A stretch of DNA of 18,999 nucleotides, from NCBI GenBank assembly GCA_026692885.1, contig JAPLNJ010001133.1:1-18999 (forward strand). Reading direction: 5' to 3'. Shown piece by piece: positions 1 to 7,905 of this stretch. Within the stretch, counting starts at the first letter, position 1, and each line of letters opens with the position of its first letter. The translations under genes were made by a program, and so were the position numbers. The notes below the pieces were generated by a model. That model saw nothing but the letters and a program-made list of their open reading frames with translations. It was not told where the DNA came from and ran no database searches. The DNA comes from Planctomycetota bacterium (GTDB taxonomy: Bacteria; Planctomycetota; Planctomycetia; Pirellulales; Pirellulaceae).

Positions 1-1
1 A

Positions 2-241
2 CCTGGGCCGGATTGGACCGAGGTCCACGCGCCGGCCGAGGGACTGCCGGTCATTGAATTGGGCACGAATCGCCAGGCCGAGATCGGCGGCGTGGTCTAT
101 GCAGTGACCACGTTCGCTGCTCCTGCCGCCCGGCCGGTGACGCTGCATTTCGGCGCTTCGAGTCAGGCTCAGCTGTGGCTCAACGGCCAGCCAATCGGCT
201 GCGTTCCAAATATCAAAGCTTTCTTCCGCGCAGGCCGCTGA
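2..241 (+). pseudogene. 3' fragment of a probable secreted enzyme, C-terminal jelly-roll-like end
   Basis: The reading frame enters from the left edge and runs to TGA at 239-241. The last 60 or so residues contain VTLHFGASSQAQLWLNGQPIG. This is the wording of the small beta-sandwich that ends many planctomycete glycoside hydrolases and membrane-associated enzymes (a strand, then an 'xLWLNGxxI' strand). In such proteins the segment normally continues with a basic loop and a closing strand of the type 'LxxGxNxLLVK'. Here it stops after FFRAGR, so the true C-terminus appears to be lost or replaced near position 205-241. The catalytic part lies outside the window, so no activity can be assigned. 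The gene lies just upstream of the defence genes in the same orientation, with 124 bases before the ATPase ATG. Confidence 0.45.
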
Positions 242-365
242 CGCGTTTCCAGAAGGCGATGCCGTTTCCGAAACCATCGTCATGTGGTAGATTGTGAGCG
301 TTCCTGCTGCTCGCCGGGCGGGCGAGTTGGCAACCAGGAGGCTCCCGTTCACGATCAGGATTTTC

Positions 366-1343
366 ATGGCTCGGTCTGACCTACTCCTCTCGCTCGTCAA
401 GTCCGGCGTGTCTGGCGACCAGACCCTGTTTCGCCGGACCGTGGAAGCGATCGTGGCCGAAGAACGGGCGAAGAGTCACGGGGTGCTTGCGGATCGGTTG
501 GAAGAACAGCTCAAACGCAATGGACAACCGGTCGGGAATGGACAGCCGATCATTTCCGGTCCCGTGGCACACGACTTGTTTTACGAGACAACTCCGGAGC
601 GGACGCTCGACGATCTGCTGCTTCCCGAGCAGGTACGCAGTGCCTGTTTGGAATTGGTAGAGGAATTCCATCGAGCGGATCTGCTGCGGTCTCACAACTT
701 GGTACCACGCCACCGCGTTCTGCTGGCCGGTCCTCCAGGGAACGGGAAGACGTCGCTCGCGGAATCGCTTTCCAACGCCCTCATGGTGCCCCTGGTCGGT
801 ATCCGCTACGACGGTTTGATCGCCAGCTACCTTGGCGAAACGGCGGCCCGGCTGAGAAAAGTCTTCGACTATGTGCGGACCCGCCGCTGCGTGTTGTTCT
901 TCGACGAGTTCGACACGCTGGGGAAGGAACGAGGTGATCGGCATGAAACCGGCGAAATCAAGCGGGTTGTGAGCTCGCTGTTACTGCAAATCGACAGCCT
1001 GCCGAGTCACGTGGTTGTCGTTACGGCCACGAACCATCCGGAGCTTCTGGACCGCGCCGTCTGGCGCAGGTTTCAGCTGCGTCTGGAATTGCCTGCGCCC
1101 ACCGAGGCTCAGGTCCAAGAGTATTTCCGGCGGGCTGAATCCCGGACCCGCATCTCCTTCGGCATGTCCCCGAAGACGCTGGCCGACAAGCTGCGCGGCC
1201 TGAGTTTCGCCGAGTTGGAAGAGTTCACAGCGGACGTGTTCCGGCGGTATGTCTTGGCTCTACCCGACGCGAACGTCAAGGACATCGTCGCCCGACGCTT
1301 GAAGCAGTGGCAAGACCGCTTCACCGCGAGCCCCTCCGACTAA
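366..1343 (+). CDS. ietA: AAA-family ATPase of an IetAS-type defence pair
   Basis: A 325-residue AAA ATPase. Walker A is GPPGNGKT at residues 122-129 (Lys128). Walker B is VLFFDEFD with Asp180-Glu181. Sensor 1 follows as TATN, then an arginine-finger-like DRAVWRRF. An N-terminal helical segment of about 100 residues precedes the AAA core. An in-frame GTG at 294 exists, but I chose the ATG at 366: AGGA at 357-360 sits five bases before it, and the 24 extra residues do not resemble the protein. The next gene, 15 bases on, is an S8 protease. An AAA ATPase directly followed by an S8 protease is the IetAS arrangement, first described as an incompatibility or addiction pair on Agrobacterium plasmids and later reported as anti-phage. 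By family analogy the ATPase controls or presents substrates to the protease; this is inference. The gene is intact. Confidence 0.85.
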   Translation: MARSDLLLSLVKSGVSGDQTLFRRTVEAIVAEERAKSHGVLADRLEEQLKRNGQPVGNGQPIISGPVAHDLFYETTPERTLDDLLLPEQVRSACLELVEEFHRADLLRSHNLVPRHRVLLAGPPGNGKTSLAESLSNALMVPLVGIRYDGLIASYLGETAARLRKVFDYVRTRRCVLFFDEFDTLGKERGDRHETGEIKRVVSSLLLQIDSLPSHVVVVTATNHPELLDRAVWRRFQLRLELPAPTEAQVQEYFRRAESRTRISFGMSPKTLADKLRGLSFAELEEFTADVFRRYVLALPDANVKDIVARRLKQWQDRFTASPSD

Positions 1344-1358
1344 CGTACTGACACACCG

Positions 1359-2648
1359 ATGAATGAGAAACCGCTGCTATTCTTCCCGCGTCCCGCTCCC
1401 GGCACGAAAAGCCGGCGTGGGGGCAGTGCATCCACACTCGGCCTTCCGTCAGCGGAGCAGCAGCGAGAAAGGCTGGAGAACCGTTTTCAGGAAATCATTG
1501 GAAGTTTCCTTTCCGCCCAGGAGACGATCGACGGGGCGGAGCCGGAAATGGTCGTCGTCTTCGAGACGGCAGGCAAAGAAGTTGTGGAACTGGCCAAGGC
1601 CGCACGAGAGATCGACGGGCTCGAATGGCTCGCCGAAATCGAATCGGACGAATTCGAGGCCGCGTATGGATTCCAGGATACTAAACGTCCAGAGAAGCTC
1701 TTGCCGTGTCGCCTGTACGCGGTGATGAGCAAGCACTCCGCCTTGGAACGCCTCGTCCAACTCTGGAGCCAATGGCATCAAGACCCTTCGCAACGCGCTG
1801 AGAAGAACTTCGGTCCCTTTAAGAGCATCTTTGCCCACCTCCTCGATGTTCGCCCCTGGTCGCCCGAAGACCGAATCCGAGACACCGGCGTTCTGGATGC
1901 GTGGGAAGAAGACCTGGTACACGAGACCGACTCGATTCGCTTCGAGGTGGAACTGTGGTCTCGTGGTGCAGACGGGGCGCAGAATCGGGCTTATGACCAT
2001 CTTTCGGCCATGCTGACGTCCGCTGGCGGCCGCTGCATTTCGCGTTGCATCCTGCCCCAGATCGCTTACCACGGAGTCTTAGCGGAACTTCCTGCCGAAG
2101 CCGTCAGGACGGCAATCGAACACCTGCGGACGAAAGAATACACCGAGCTATTGCGATTCGAGGAAGTGATGTTCTTCCGTCCGCTTGGCCAATCGAGGAT
2201 GCCCTCGGCGACGCCAGACGCCATGGACATGCCGATCGCGACGGTCGCAGAAGATGCTCCTGTACCGGATCCGAGTCTGCGGCCGATTGTCGCGCTGCTG
2301 GATGGACTGCCGCTGGAGAAACACCGCTTGCTCGATCGCCGGCTCATCATCGACGATCCGGACGAGCACGCGATTCAGTACGAACCAGTTAGCCAGCGGC
2401 ACGGCACCGCGATGGCTTCGCTCATTTGCTGGGGTGACCTGAATCGGGCCGAACCGCCGCTACCGAGGAGGCTCTACGTTCGACCCGTTTTCGTTCCCGA
2501 GAAGCATGGAGTCGATGAAGTCATACCGCGGGATCGCTTGATCGTGGACCTGATCCACCAGGCAGTGCGACGAATCAAGGAAGGCGACGGACAGGAACCG
2601 CCGACAGCACCCGACGTGAAGGTGATCAATCTGTCGCTGGGCAGCTGA
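1359..2648 (+). CDS. N-terminal half of the S8 protease (Asp and His catalytic motifs)
   Basis: This 429-residue product is what is translated if TGA at 2646 ends synthesis. Residues 1-305 are an N-terminal region without known catalytic motifs, rich in acidic and aromatic residues, probably the part that contacts the ATPase or a target. The S8 fold starts near residue 308 with IVALLDGLP (Asp315) and RHGTAMASL (His348). It ends in VINLSLGS, the strand just before the oxyanion-hole region. The Asn and Ser needed for catalysis are absent, so this half alone cannot be a working protease. The ATG at 1359 is the first methionine in frame after the ATPase stop. Confidence 0.7.
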   Translation: MNEKPLLFFPRPAPGTKSRRGGSASTLGLPSAEQQRERLENRFQEIIGSFLSAQETIDGAEPEMVVVFETAGKEVVELAKAAREIDGLEWLAEIESDEFEAAYGFQDTKRPEKLLPCRLYAVMSKHSALERLVQLWSQWHQDPSQRAEKNFGPFKSIFAHLLDVRPWSPEDRIRDTGVLDAWEEDLVHETDSIRFEVELWSRGADGAQNRAYDHLSAMLTSAGGRCISRCILPQIAYHGVLAELPAEAVRTAIEHLRTKEYTELLRFEEVMFFRPLGQSRMPSATPDAMDMPIATVAEDAPVPDPSLRPIVALLDGLPLEKHRLLDRRLIIDDPDEHAIQYEPVSQRHGTAMASLICWGDLNRAEPPLPRRLYVRPVFVPEKHGVDEVIPRDRLIVDLIHQAVRRIKEGDGQEPPTAPDVKVINLSLGS

Positions 2649-2669
2649 CACCAGCCGTTCGTCCGCAAT

Positions 2670-3971
2670 ATGAGCCCGCTGGCCCGCCTCTTGGACTGGC
2701 TTTCGTGGAAATACGGCCTCCTGTTTATCGTCAGTGCGGGCAACCAACTCGGGAACATCGTCCTGGAAGCCCAAGCCTCGAAGTGGCGGTTGCTGTCGCA
2801 GGACGAACTCATCGCGCAGACGCTGATCGCCCTCCGGAGTTCTCAAGCTCAACGTCGTCCGCTCTCGCCGGCGGAAGCGATCAATGCCGTCGCCGTCGGG
2901 GCCGTGCATGCCGATGACTCGCAACCCGCTGAGCGGCAACACCGTGTCGATCTCTTGCCTGGTGAGCGACTCCCGAGCCCCATCGGAACAGTCTCGCTGG
3001 GATTTCAGCGGGCGTTGGTTCCGACGATCCTCATGCCCGGCGGTCGGCAGTTGTTCATTGCGCCGTTTGTGGAAAGCGCCGGCCCGGCAAGCTTCGAGCC
3101 GGAAGCGAGGAGCGTCCAGCCTCCGGGGATCCGAGTGGCTGCGCCAGCGCGCGAACCGATGCAACTGGACCGAACGATTCACACTCGCGGCACGAGCAAC
3201 GCGACGGCGCTGGCCACGCGGCAAGCGGCGCTAATCTACGAACGCCTCCTGTCCCTGCGCAGTGACCCTGGGGGCGATCGCTGGGACGAGCGGCACACGG
3301 CATCGCTATTGAAGACGCTACTGGTGCACGGTGCTTCTTGGAGCAAAGCGGCTGAGATCATCAAGGGAGTCTTCAGGGACGACATTCTTGAGGAAGTCGG
3401 CAACGACCCCAAGCGGGCGTGGCAACCGCTGTCGCGACTGCAGGCCAGTTTCCTCGGCTACGGCGAAGTGTCTCCCGAGCGGGCGCTGTTCTGCACGGAC
3501 CGACGAGTGACGCTAATCGGTTGGGGAACGCTCAAGAATGGTGAGGGCCATATTTATGAAGTTCCATTGCCGGAGGCGCTGAGCGGACTGCGAGTGAAGC
3601 GGCGTCTGACTATAACGCTCGGTTGGATCACCCCCGTCAATTTCGCACACCGCAAGTACCGCCGAGCTCTTCTGTGGTTCGACGCACCGGAGGATGAATT
3701 CGGTCTTTGCGAGGACCACGAAGGCATGCATGTGGACATTGCCCGACGTGGCACCGTCCAACATCAAATCTACGTGGGCGACAAGGCCATTCCAGTCGCC
3801 GAAAATGCCGCCGCGAGAATTCAGGTCAACTGTGCGGAGCACGCGGGCAGCCTCGATGAAGATGTCCCGTACGCGATTGCCGTGACCTTGGAACTCGCTC
3901 AGCCAATTCTCGCATCGATCTATGAGCAGATCCGCGAAAAAGTCCAGGCCCGCATTCGACTGGAAAGCTAG
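2670..3971 (+). CDS. C-terminal half of the S8 protease (oxyanion Asn and catalytic Ser)
   Basis: The frame resumes directly after the TGA, and the first ATG is at 2670 (MSPLARLLDWLSWKYG). It carries the oxyanion motif FIVSAGNQ and the nucleophile motif GTSNATALATR (Ser176 of this half). A long C-terminal domain of about 250 residues follows and shows no known catalytic motif. The ATG has no convincing ribosome site, and seven sense codons of the same protein lie between the stop and this ATG. Separate initiation would therefore truncate a natural beta-strand and is unlikely to have evolved as a true start. The open frame over 433 codons shows that decay, if real, is recent. Confidence 0.65.
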   Translation: MSPLARLLDWLSWKYGLLFIVSAGNQLGNIVLEAQASKWRLLSQDELIAQTLIALRSSQAQRRPLSPAEAINAVAVGAVHADDSQPAERQHRVDLLPGERLPSPIGTVSLGFQRALVPTILMPGGRQLFIAPFVESAGPASFEPEARSVQPPGIRVAAPAREPMQLDRTIHTRGTSNATALATRQAALIYERLLSLRSDPGGDRWDERHTASLLKTLLVHGASWSKAAEIIKGVFRDDILEEVGNDPKRAWQPLSRLQASFLGYGEVSPERALFCTDRRVTLIGWGTLKNGEGHIYEVPLPEALSGLRVKRRLTITLGWITPVNFAHRKYRRALLWFDAPEDEFGLCEDHEGMHVDIARRGTVQHQIYVGDKAIPVAENAAARIQVNCAEHAGSLDEDVPYAIAVTLELAQPILASIYEQIREKVQARIRLES

Positions 3972-4064
3972 CTCCTGACAAAATCACTGGTGACGCAGGT
4001 TTATGGACCGTAATATGGGACGATCCGAGTTCCTGACATCCGTTGAGCCGCGATTGAGTTCACC

Positions 4065-6641
4065 ATGCCAAGAGACGAACTGATCAACGATCTGAAAGCC
4101 CACGTCGCCGACGGCGACGTCGTAGCCATTGTCGGCGCGGGGGTTTCGCTCTCGGCCACGGAGGGCAACCCGTTGGCCGGCTGGACGGGGCTCCTGCTCA
4201 GCGGCGTGGAGTATGGGCAAACGGTCACCGGCACCATCACCGAGCCCCAAGGGAAATTGTTGCGGGATCAGATTCAGTCCGCCGATCCCGACTTTCTCGT
4301 CAGCGCCGCGGAGGTGATCACGAAGCGGCTCGGCGGTCACAAGTCGGGCCAGTTTCATCGCTGGCTGCAGGACAAGGTTGGGGCCCTGCGAGCCAAGGAC
4401 CGCACGGTAATCAAGGCCCTTCACGCGCTGCCGGTCTTGATCACGACCACAAACTACGACAGCCTGATCGAAGAAGTCACTCAGCGACCGCACGTCACGT
4501 GGAAGGAGCAGGCCGCGGTGGAACGCTGGCTGCGAGGCGAAACCACGGACGCTGTGCTGCATCTGCACGGCTGGTGGGACCAGCCCGAGTCGGTCGTGCT
4601 AAGCCTGCGCGCCTACGAAGACGTCACGGGCGACGAGCATGCCCAGGCGGTGCTCCGCTGCCTGCGCACTCGCAACACGTTGCTATTCGTCGGCTGCGGC
4701 GGCGGATTGGAGGATCCGAACTTCTCGCGGCTTCGGCAGTGGGCCACCGCGACCTTCGAAGCCTCGACGTATCGTCACTTCCGTCTGTGCCTGGACTCCG
4801 AACTGGAGGCGTTAGCCACGGAGCAGCGCGAGCATCCGTGGCTGTTCCCCGTGGGATATGGCGACGGCCACGACAAACTGTCCGGCTTCCTCCGCAGTCT
4901 CGCCCCCGCTTCGGGCACCGCGCGGCGCACCCCGGCTCCGAAGCCGACAGCCGCGGCGGGGCTGGACCTCGACCGGTATCGCGACGGGCTGCAGAAGCGG
5001 TACGGCTATCTCAAGCTGGAAAGCCTCGACGCCAGCCCGGACCACCGGCGTATCGCGCTGACCAAGATCTTCGTTGAGCCGACCGTCCGTTCCTGCCAGC
5101 AGTTCAACCCGCGCGTGTACGAATTGCCGATCGAGCACCGACACCGGTTAGAGGAGCAGGGTGGGCTGGAATGGGATCTCAACGAGGAGGAGCTAAAGCG
5201 TCAACGTGAGTCATTTCTTCAGCAGTCTCCGACACCCGTGGTCGAGGCCATAAGCGACCCGGACCACCGTCTGTGCGTGGTGTTGGGTGATCCCGGCTCC
5301 GGCAAGTCGGTACTGCTCGACTACCTGGCGATGCAATGGGCCGAGTTGCCGCCGGTCGAGCGGCCCACGCGGCCCATTCCGTTGCTGATCGAACTGAAGA
5401 CCTATGCCGAGAACCTCGGCAGCAACCGGTGCCGCGACTTCCTCGAGTACCTGGACCACGGCACGGGCGTCGTGGGACAGTTCGACCAGCCGCAGCTGAA
5501 CGCGGCCCTGCAACGCGGCCAGGCCACCTTTCTGCTGGACGGTCTGGACGAGATCTTCGACGCCCCCGCGCGCCAGCGGGTGGTCCAGGACCTCGTCCGC
5601 TTCACGATCCGCTATCCCCAGGCCCGGTTCCTGATCACCTCGCGAGTCATCGGCTACGACTTTGTGGCGCCGCTGCTTCACGACGCCGGCTTCCAGCACT
5701 TCCTGCTGCAGGAACTGAACGACGTTCAGCAGACGCACTTCATCGGGCGCTGGCACGATCTGGCCTACGCCGACCCAACCGAGCGGGCGGAGAAGGCCAC
5801 CCGCCTGCAGCAGTCCATCGCCCACGTCGCGGCCATCCAGGAACTCGCCCAGAACCCGCTGCTACTGACGCTGATGGCCCTGTTGAATCGTCATCAGGAG
5901 TTGCCCCGTGATCGCAACGAGTTGTACGAACAGGCGTCGCGGCTGATGTTGCAGCAATGGGACGCCACCCGGGCGATTCGGGAGGCGCCGCTGCTGGCCC
6001 AGCAGAGCTTCGACTACAAGGACAAGCAAGCCATGCTGCGCGCGGTGGCCTTCCGCATGCAAACCAATCCCAAGGGCCTGGCGGGGAACGTAATTGCCCG
6101 GGACGACCTGGAGCAGACGTTGGTGGATTACCTGCGCAGCCAAGGCTATGACGAGCCGCGGCCAGTGGCCAAGCGGCTGATCCATCAGCTGCGTGACCGG
6201 AACTTCGTGCTCTGCCTGTTGGGCGGCGACTACTATGCCTTCGTCCACCGCGCGTTTCTTGACTTCTTCTGCGCCTGGGCGTGGGTCTGGAAGTTCGAGA
6301 AGGAAAAGAGGCTCCTTTTCGAAAACCTGCAGCACGACGCGTTTGACGCCCACTGGCCGGATGAGACATGGCATGAAGTGCTGCGTCTGATCGCGGCGAG
6401 GTTAGAGCCGTGCTTTGCGGGAAGACTAATCGTCAACCCGAATCATCGCCGATCCGACACGCAATCAATCCGAACCATCAGAAGAAAATGCGGAAACTGT
6501 TCGCGCCCGCTTCGTCAAGCTACGCGCCCAGTTCGGAAAAGATGGCACCGAGCGTCAGGCGGCGGTGCAGGAGCTGGCCCGCGGCTGGAAGGACGATCCG
6601 GAAACCTTGCCGATCCTCAAAGCCCGTGCGCATTCCGATAG
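4065..6641 (+). CDS. Translatable part of the SIR2-NACHT protein, HEAT sensor lost
   Basis: As the sequence stands, translation from ATG 4065 gives 858 residues. The first 789 or so are genuine SIR2 and NACHT sequence, ending near FAGRLI. The last 70 or so (VNPNHRRSD onward) are basic out-of-frame translation of the HEAT region, ending at TGA 6639-6641. Such a product would keep both the NADase-type and NTPase motifs but no sensor. It could be inactive, or unregulated and toxic; its tolerance in the cell argues for inactivity or no expression. The 93 bases between the protease stop and this ATG hold no obvious terminator, so this gene may be read from the same transcript as the AAA/S8 pair. 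Confidence 0.7.
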   Translation: MPRDELINDLKAHVADGDVVAIVGAGVSLSATEGNPLAGWTGLLLSGVEYGQTVTGTITEPQGKLLRDQIQSADPDFLVSAAEVITKRLGGHKSGQFHRWLQDKVGALRAKDRTVIKALHALPVLITTTNYDSLIEEVTQRPHVTWKEQAAVERWLRGETTDAVLHLHGWWDQPESVVLSLRAYEDVTGDEHAQAVLRCLRTRNTLLFVGCGGGLEDPNFSRLRQWATATFEASTYRHFRLCLDSELEALATEQREHPWLFPVGYGDGHDKLSGFLRSLAPASGTARRTPAPKPTAAAGLDLDRYRDGLQKRYGYLKLESLDASPDHRRIALTKIFVEPTVRSCQQFNPRVYELPIEHRHRLEEQGGLEWDLNEEELKRQRESFLQQSPTPVVEAISDPDHRLCVVLGDPGSGKSVLLDYLAMQWAELPPVERPTRPIPLLIELKTYAENLGSNRCRDFLEYLDHGTGVVGQFDQPQLNAALQRGQATFLLDGLDEIFDAPARQRVVQDLVRFTIRYPQARFLITSRVIGYDFVAPLLHDAGFQHFLLQELNDVQQTHFIGRWHDLAYADPTERAEKATRLQQSIAHVAAIQELAQNPLLLTLMALLNRHQELPRDRNELYEQASRLMLQQWDATRAIREAPLLAQQSFDYKDKQAMLRAVAFRMQTNPKGLAGNVIARDDLEQTLVDYLRSQGYDEPRPVAKRLIHQLRDRNFVLCLLGGDYYAFVHRAFLDFFCAWAWVWKFEKEKRLLFENLQHDAFDAHWPDETWHEVLRLIAARLEPCFAGRLIVNPNHRRSDTQSIRTIRRKCGNCSRPLRQATRPVRKRWHRASGGGAGAGPRLEGRSGNLADPQSPCAFR

Positions 6642-7115
6642 GGAGTGGGCTGTGCGCCAGGCGGCGGTGCAGGAAATTGCCCGGGGCTGGAAGGACGACT
6701 CGGAAACCTTGCCTTGGCTGAAAGCCCGCGCCCAGTCCAACGAATACTATCTCGTGCGTCAGGCGGCAGTGCGGGAACTGGCCGGAGGCTGGAAGGACCA
6801 TCCGGAGACGTTGCGTTTATTGTGCGTCAGGCGGCGGTGCGGGAACTGGCTCAGGGCTGGAAAGACGACCCGGAAACCTTGCCTTGGCTGAAAGCCCTCG
6901 TCCAGTCCAACGAATCTTATCTCGTGCGTCAGGCGGCGCTGCAGGAAATTGCCCGGGGCTGGAAGAATGACCCGGAAACCTTGCCTCGGCTAAAAGCCCA
7001 CGCCCAGTCGGACGAACATGATCTGCTGCATGGTCCGGCGATCCAGGAACTGGCGTGGGGCTGGAAGGACGACCCGGACGTTCAGACGTTCCTGAGCGAA
7101 CACGGCGAACGGTAG
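6550..7115 (+). repeat. Tandem HEAT-repeat coding array, 102-bp unit, one unit short by 34 bp
   Basis: Units begin at 6550, 6652, 6754, 6822, 6924 and 7026. Spacing is 102 bases (34 codons) except 6754 to 6822, which is 68. The protein consensus is V/LRQAAVQELARGWKDDPETL followed by PWLKARAQSNE. DNA identity between units is high: the same 20 bases occur at 6748-6767 and 6918-6937. The short unit lacks 34 bases, exactly a third of a unit, and this loss causes the second frame change. The last unit is more divergent (LHGPAIQELAWGWKDDPD) and caps the array before SEHGER and the TAG. Confidence 0.85.
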
Positions 7116-7479
7116 CTCCCGCGAGCACAACGTCAATCAGTTGCTCAATCACGCACGGATTCATGGGTGGGACGGTCATGTAAGCCGTCCTGGCCGAATT
7201 GAAAATCCGGCCCGCAGCCAGCACGCCACGCACGGCGTATGTACTGCGCCATGTCCTGAGGTGAAACCGCCGTTCTGTTCTGCTAACTTCGAGACGTGTG
7301 GTCTACGTAGCCGCGCGGGCCATGATGCCAGATCATGGCAGCGTCCGGATACGGGAATACTTCACGCGTGGACTAATGAGAGGCGGGACGATTAGAATGC
7401 CTGTCCTTTGAAGGAGACGGCCCTTTCACCTGTGATGGACCCACGGCGTACAACACGCGTGCCCAGGTCGCCGTGATGA
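7116..7479. other. Gene-free stretch after the defence cluster
   Basis: I see no convincing coding sequence here on either strand. A 6-bp hairpin (arms 7170-7175 and 7185-7190) and a 5-bp one (arms 7192-7196 and 7208-7212) lie 55-97 bases after the HEAT stop. Neither is followed by a T-tract, so a classic intrinsic terminator is not supported. A short open stretch near 7410-7482 (reading FTCDGPTAYNTRAQVAVMM) ends in TAG and may be a gene scrap, but I cannot place it. Confidence 0.4.
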
Positions 7480-7773
7480 TGTAGGGGTCGCCTTCGGGCG
7501 GACAGACGCCGCGGAAAACCTCGGACTGAAATCGATTACCAGGATGTCAAGCGTACCGAAGAGATCGTGCGCGAGGTGGCCCAGCCCTATGTGAGCGGGG
7601 AAAAAAGCGGGGAGGCGACCGTCGAGGTCCTCGACAACCGTCTGGACGCCCACTTTGGCAACCTCGTCGGCTGGTTCAGCGACCGCCACCCGAATCTCGC
7701 TGGCTATCGCGTCATCGCCGACGAAACAGCGAAGTTTCTCGCGCCACTCATACGGGCACGCAGCCGCAAGTGA
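7480..7773 (+). pseudogene. C-terminal fragment, possibly of an SGNH/GDSL-type hydrolase
   Basis: The phase opens after two stops at 7474-7479 and runs to TGA at 7771. A likely start is absent: the first usable GTG is at 7567, but protein-like sequence (IDYQDVKRTEEIVREVAQ) begins before it. Near the end is SDRHPNLAGYRVIADE (Asp at 7681, His at 7687). It resembles SGNH block V, where the catalytic Asp and His lie in a DxxHPNxxGY context, followed by the usual final helix. Spacing here is D-x-H rather than D-x-x-H, so the match is imperfect. Nothing of the N-terminal Ser block is visible upstream. I read it as a truncated gene tail; a small intact gene of about 68 residues is the alternative. 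Confidence 0.4.
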
Positions 7774-7905
7774 TGTCTCCCCCTAACCCTGTCGGATCAG
7801 CGGGCGCCGCGGAAGCCGACCGTTGACGCGACATGGGCAGGCACCTAGATTCGTGGGGAGATCGGTAGACTGAACCAAGCCAACCGCCGGAAAGGGAACT
7901 GAGTT

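Larger units (their letters stand above)
1359..3971 (+). pseudogene. ietS: IetS-like subtilisin (S8) protease interrupted by an in-frame TGA
   Basis: The two open frames 1359-2645 and 2649-3971 share one phase and are separated only by TGA at 2646-2648. Read through, they make one protein of about 870 residues with a complete S8 triad: Asp315 (ALLDGLP), His348 (RHGTAMA), Asn of SAGN and Ser613 (GTSNATA). No frame change or missing segment is visible at the stop, so a single base change (CGA, GGA or TGG to TGA) would explain it. It follows the AAA ATPase by 15 bases with no clear Shine-Dalgarno, which suggests coupled translation. In IetAS the protease is thought to be the harmful effector, so loss of function would disarm the pair. 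Alternatives are a sequencing error, natural UGA readthrough (the next base is C, the leakiest context), or two separate polypeptides that assemble. Confidence 0.75.
4065..7115 (+). pseudogene. SIR2-NACHT-HEAT defence protein (STAND/Avs-like) with two frame breaks in the sensor
   Basis: Corrected for two frame changes, this would be a protein of about 1,010 residues with effector, NTPase and sensor in order. SIR2-type domain, about residues 15-260: GAGVS (24-28), TTTNYD (Asn130), LHLHGWW (His168) and FVGCGGGLEDPNF. NACHT domain, about 400-600: Walker A GDPGSGKS (408-415, Lys414), Walker B LLDGLDE (490-496) and FLITSRV. HEAT repeats run from 6550 to the stop at 7113. By analogy with Avs/bNACHT proteins, the repeats would sense a phage product, NACHT would oligomerise and the SIR2 domain would deplete NAD+; this is inference for this gene. 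The first break (phase of 4065 to +1) lies after the TAA at 6427 and before about 6490. The second, at about 6815-6822, returns to the original phase. Related proteins as I recall them carry a longer segment between NACHT and HEAT, so the first break may include a deletion. Confidence 0.8.

Noticed and set aside
2646..2648. TGA as selenocysteine codon in the protease
   Set aside because: The position is a surface turn after the NLSLG strand, not a redox site, and I saw no hairpin typical of a bacterial SECIS directly after it; the catalytic Ser is elsewhere.
6550..7115. Tandem repeats as a CRISPR array
   Set aside because: The units are contiguous, 102 bases long and encode HEAT helices, with no repeat-spacer alternation and no cas genes.
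7170..7212. Two small hairpins as an intrinsic terminator of the defence cluster
   Set aside because: Stems of only 6 and 5 bp, no T-tract, and more than 50 bases past the stop.
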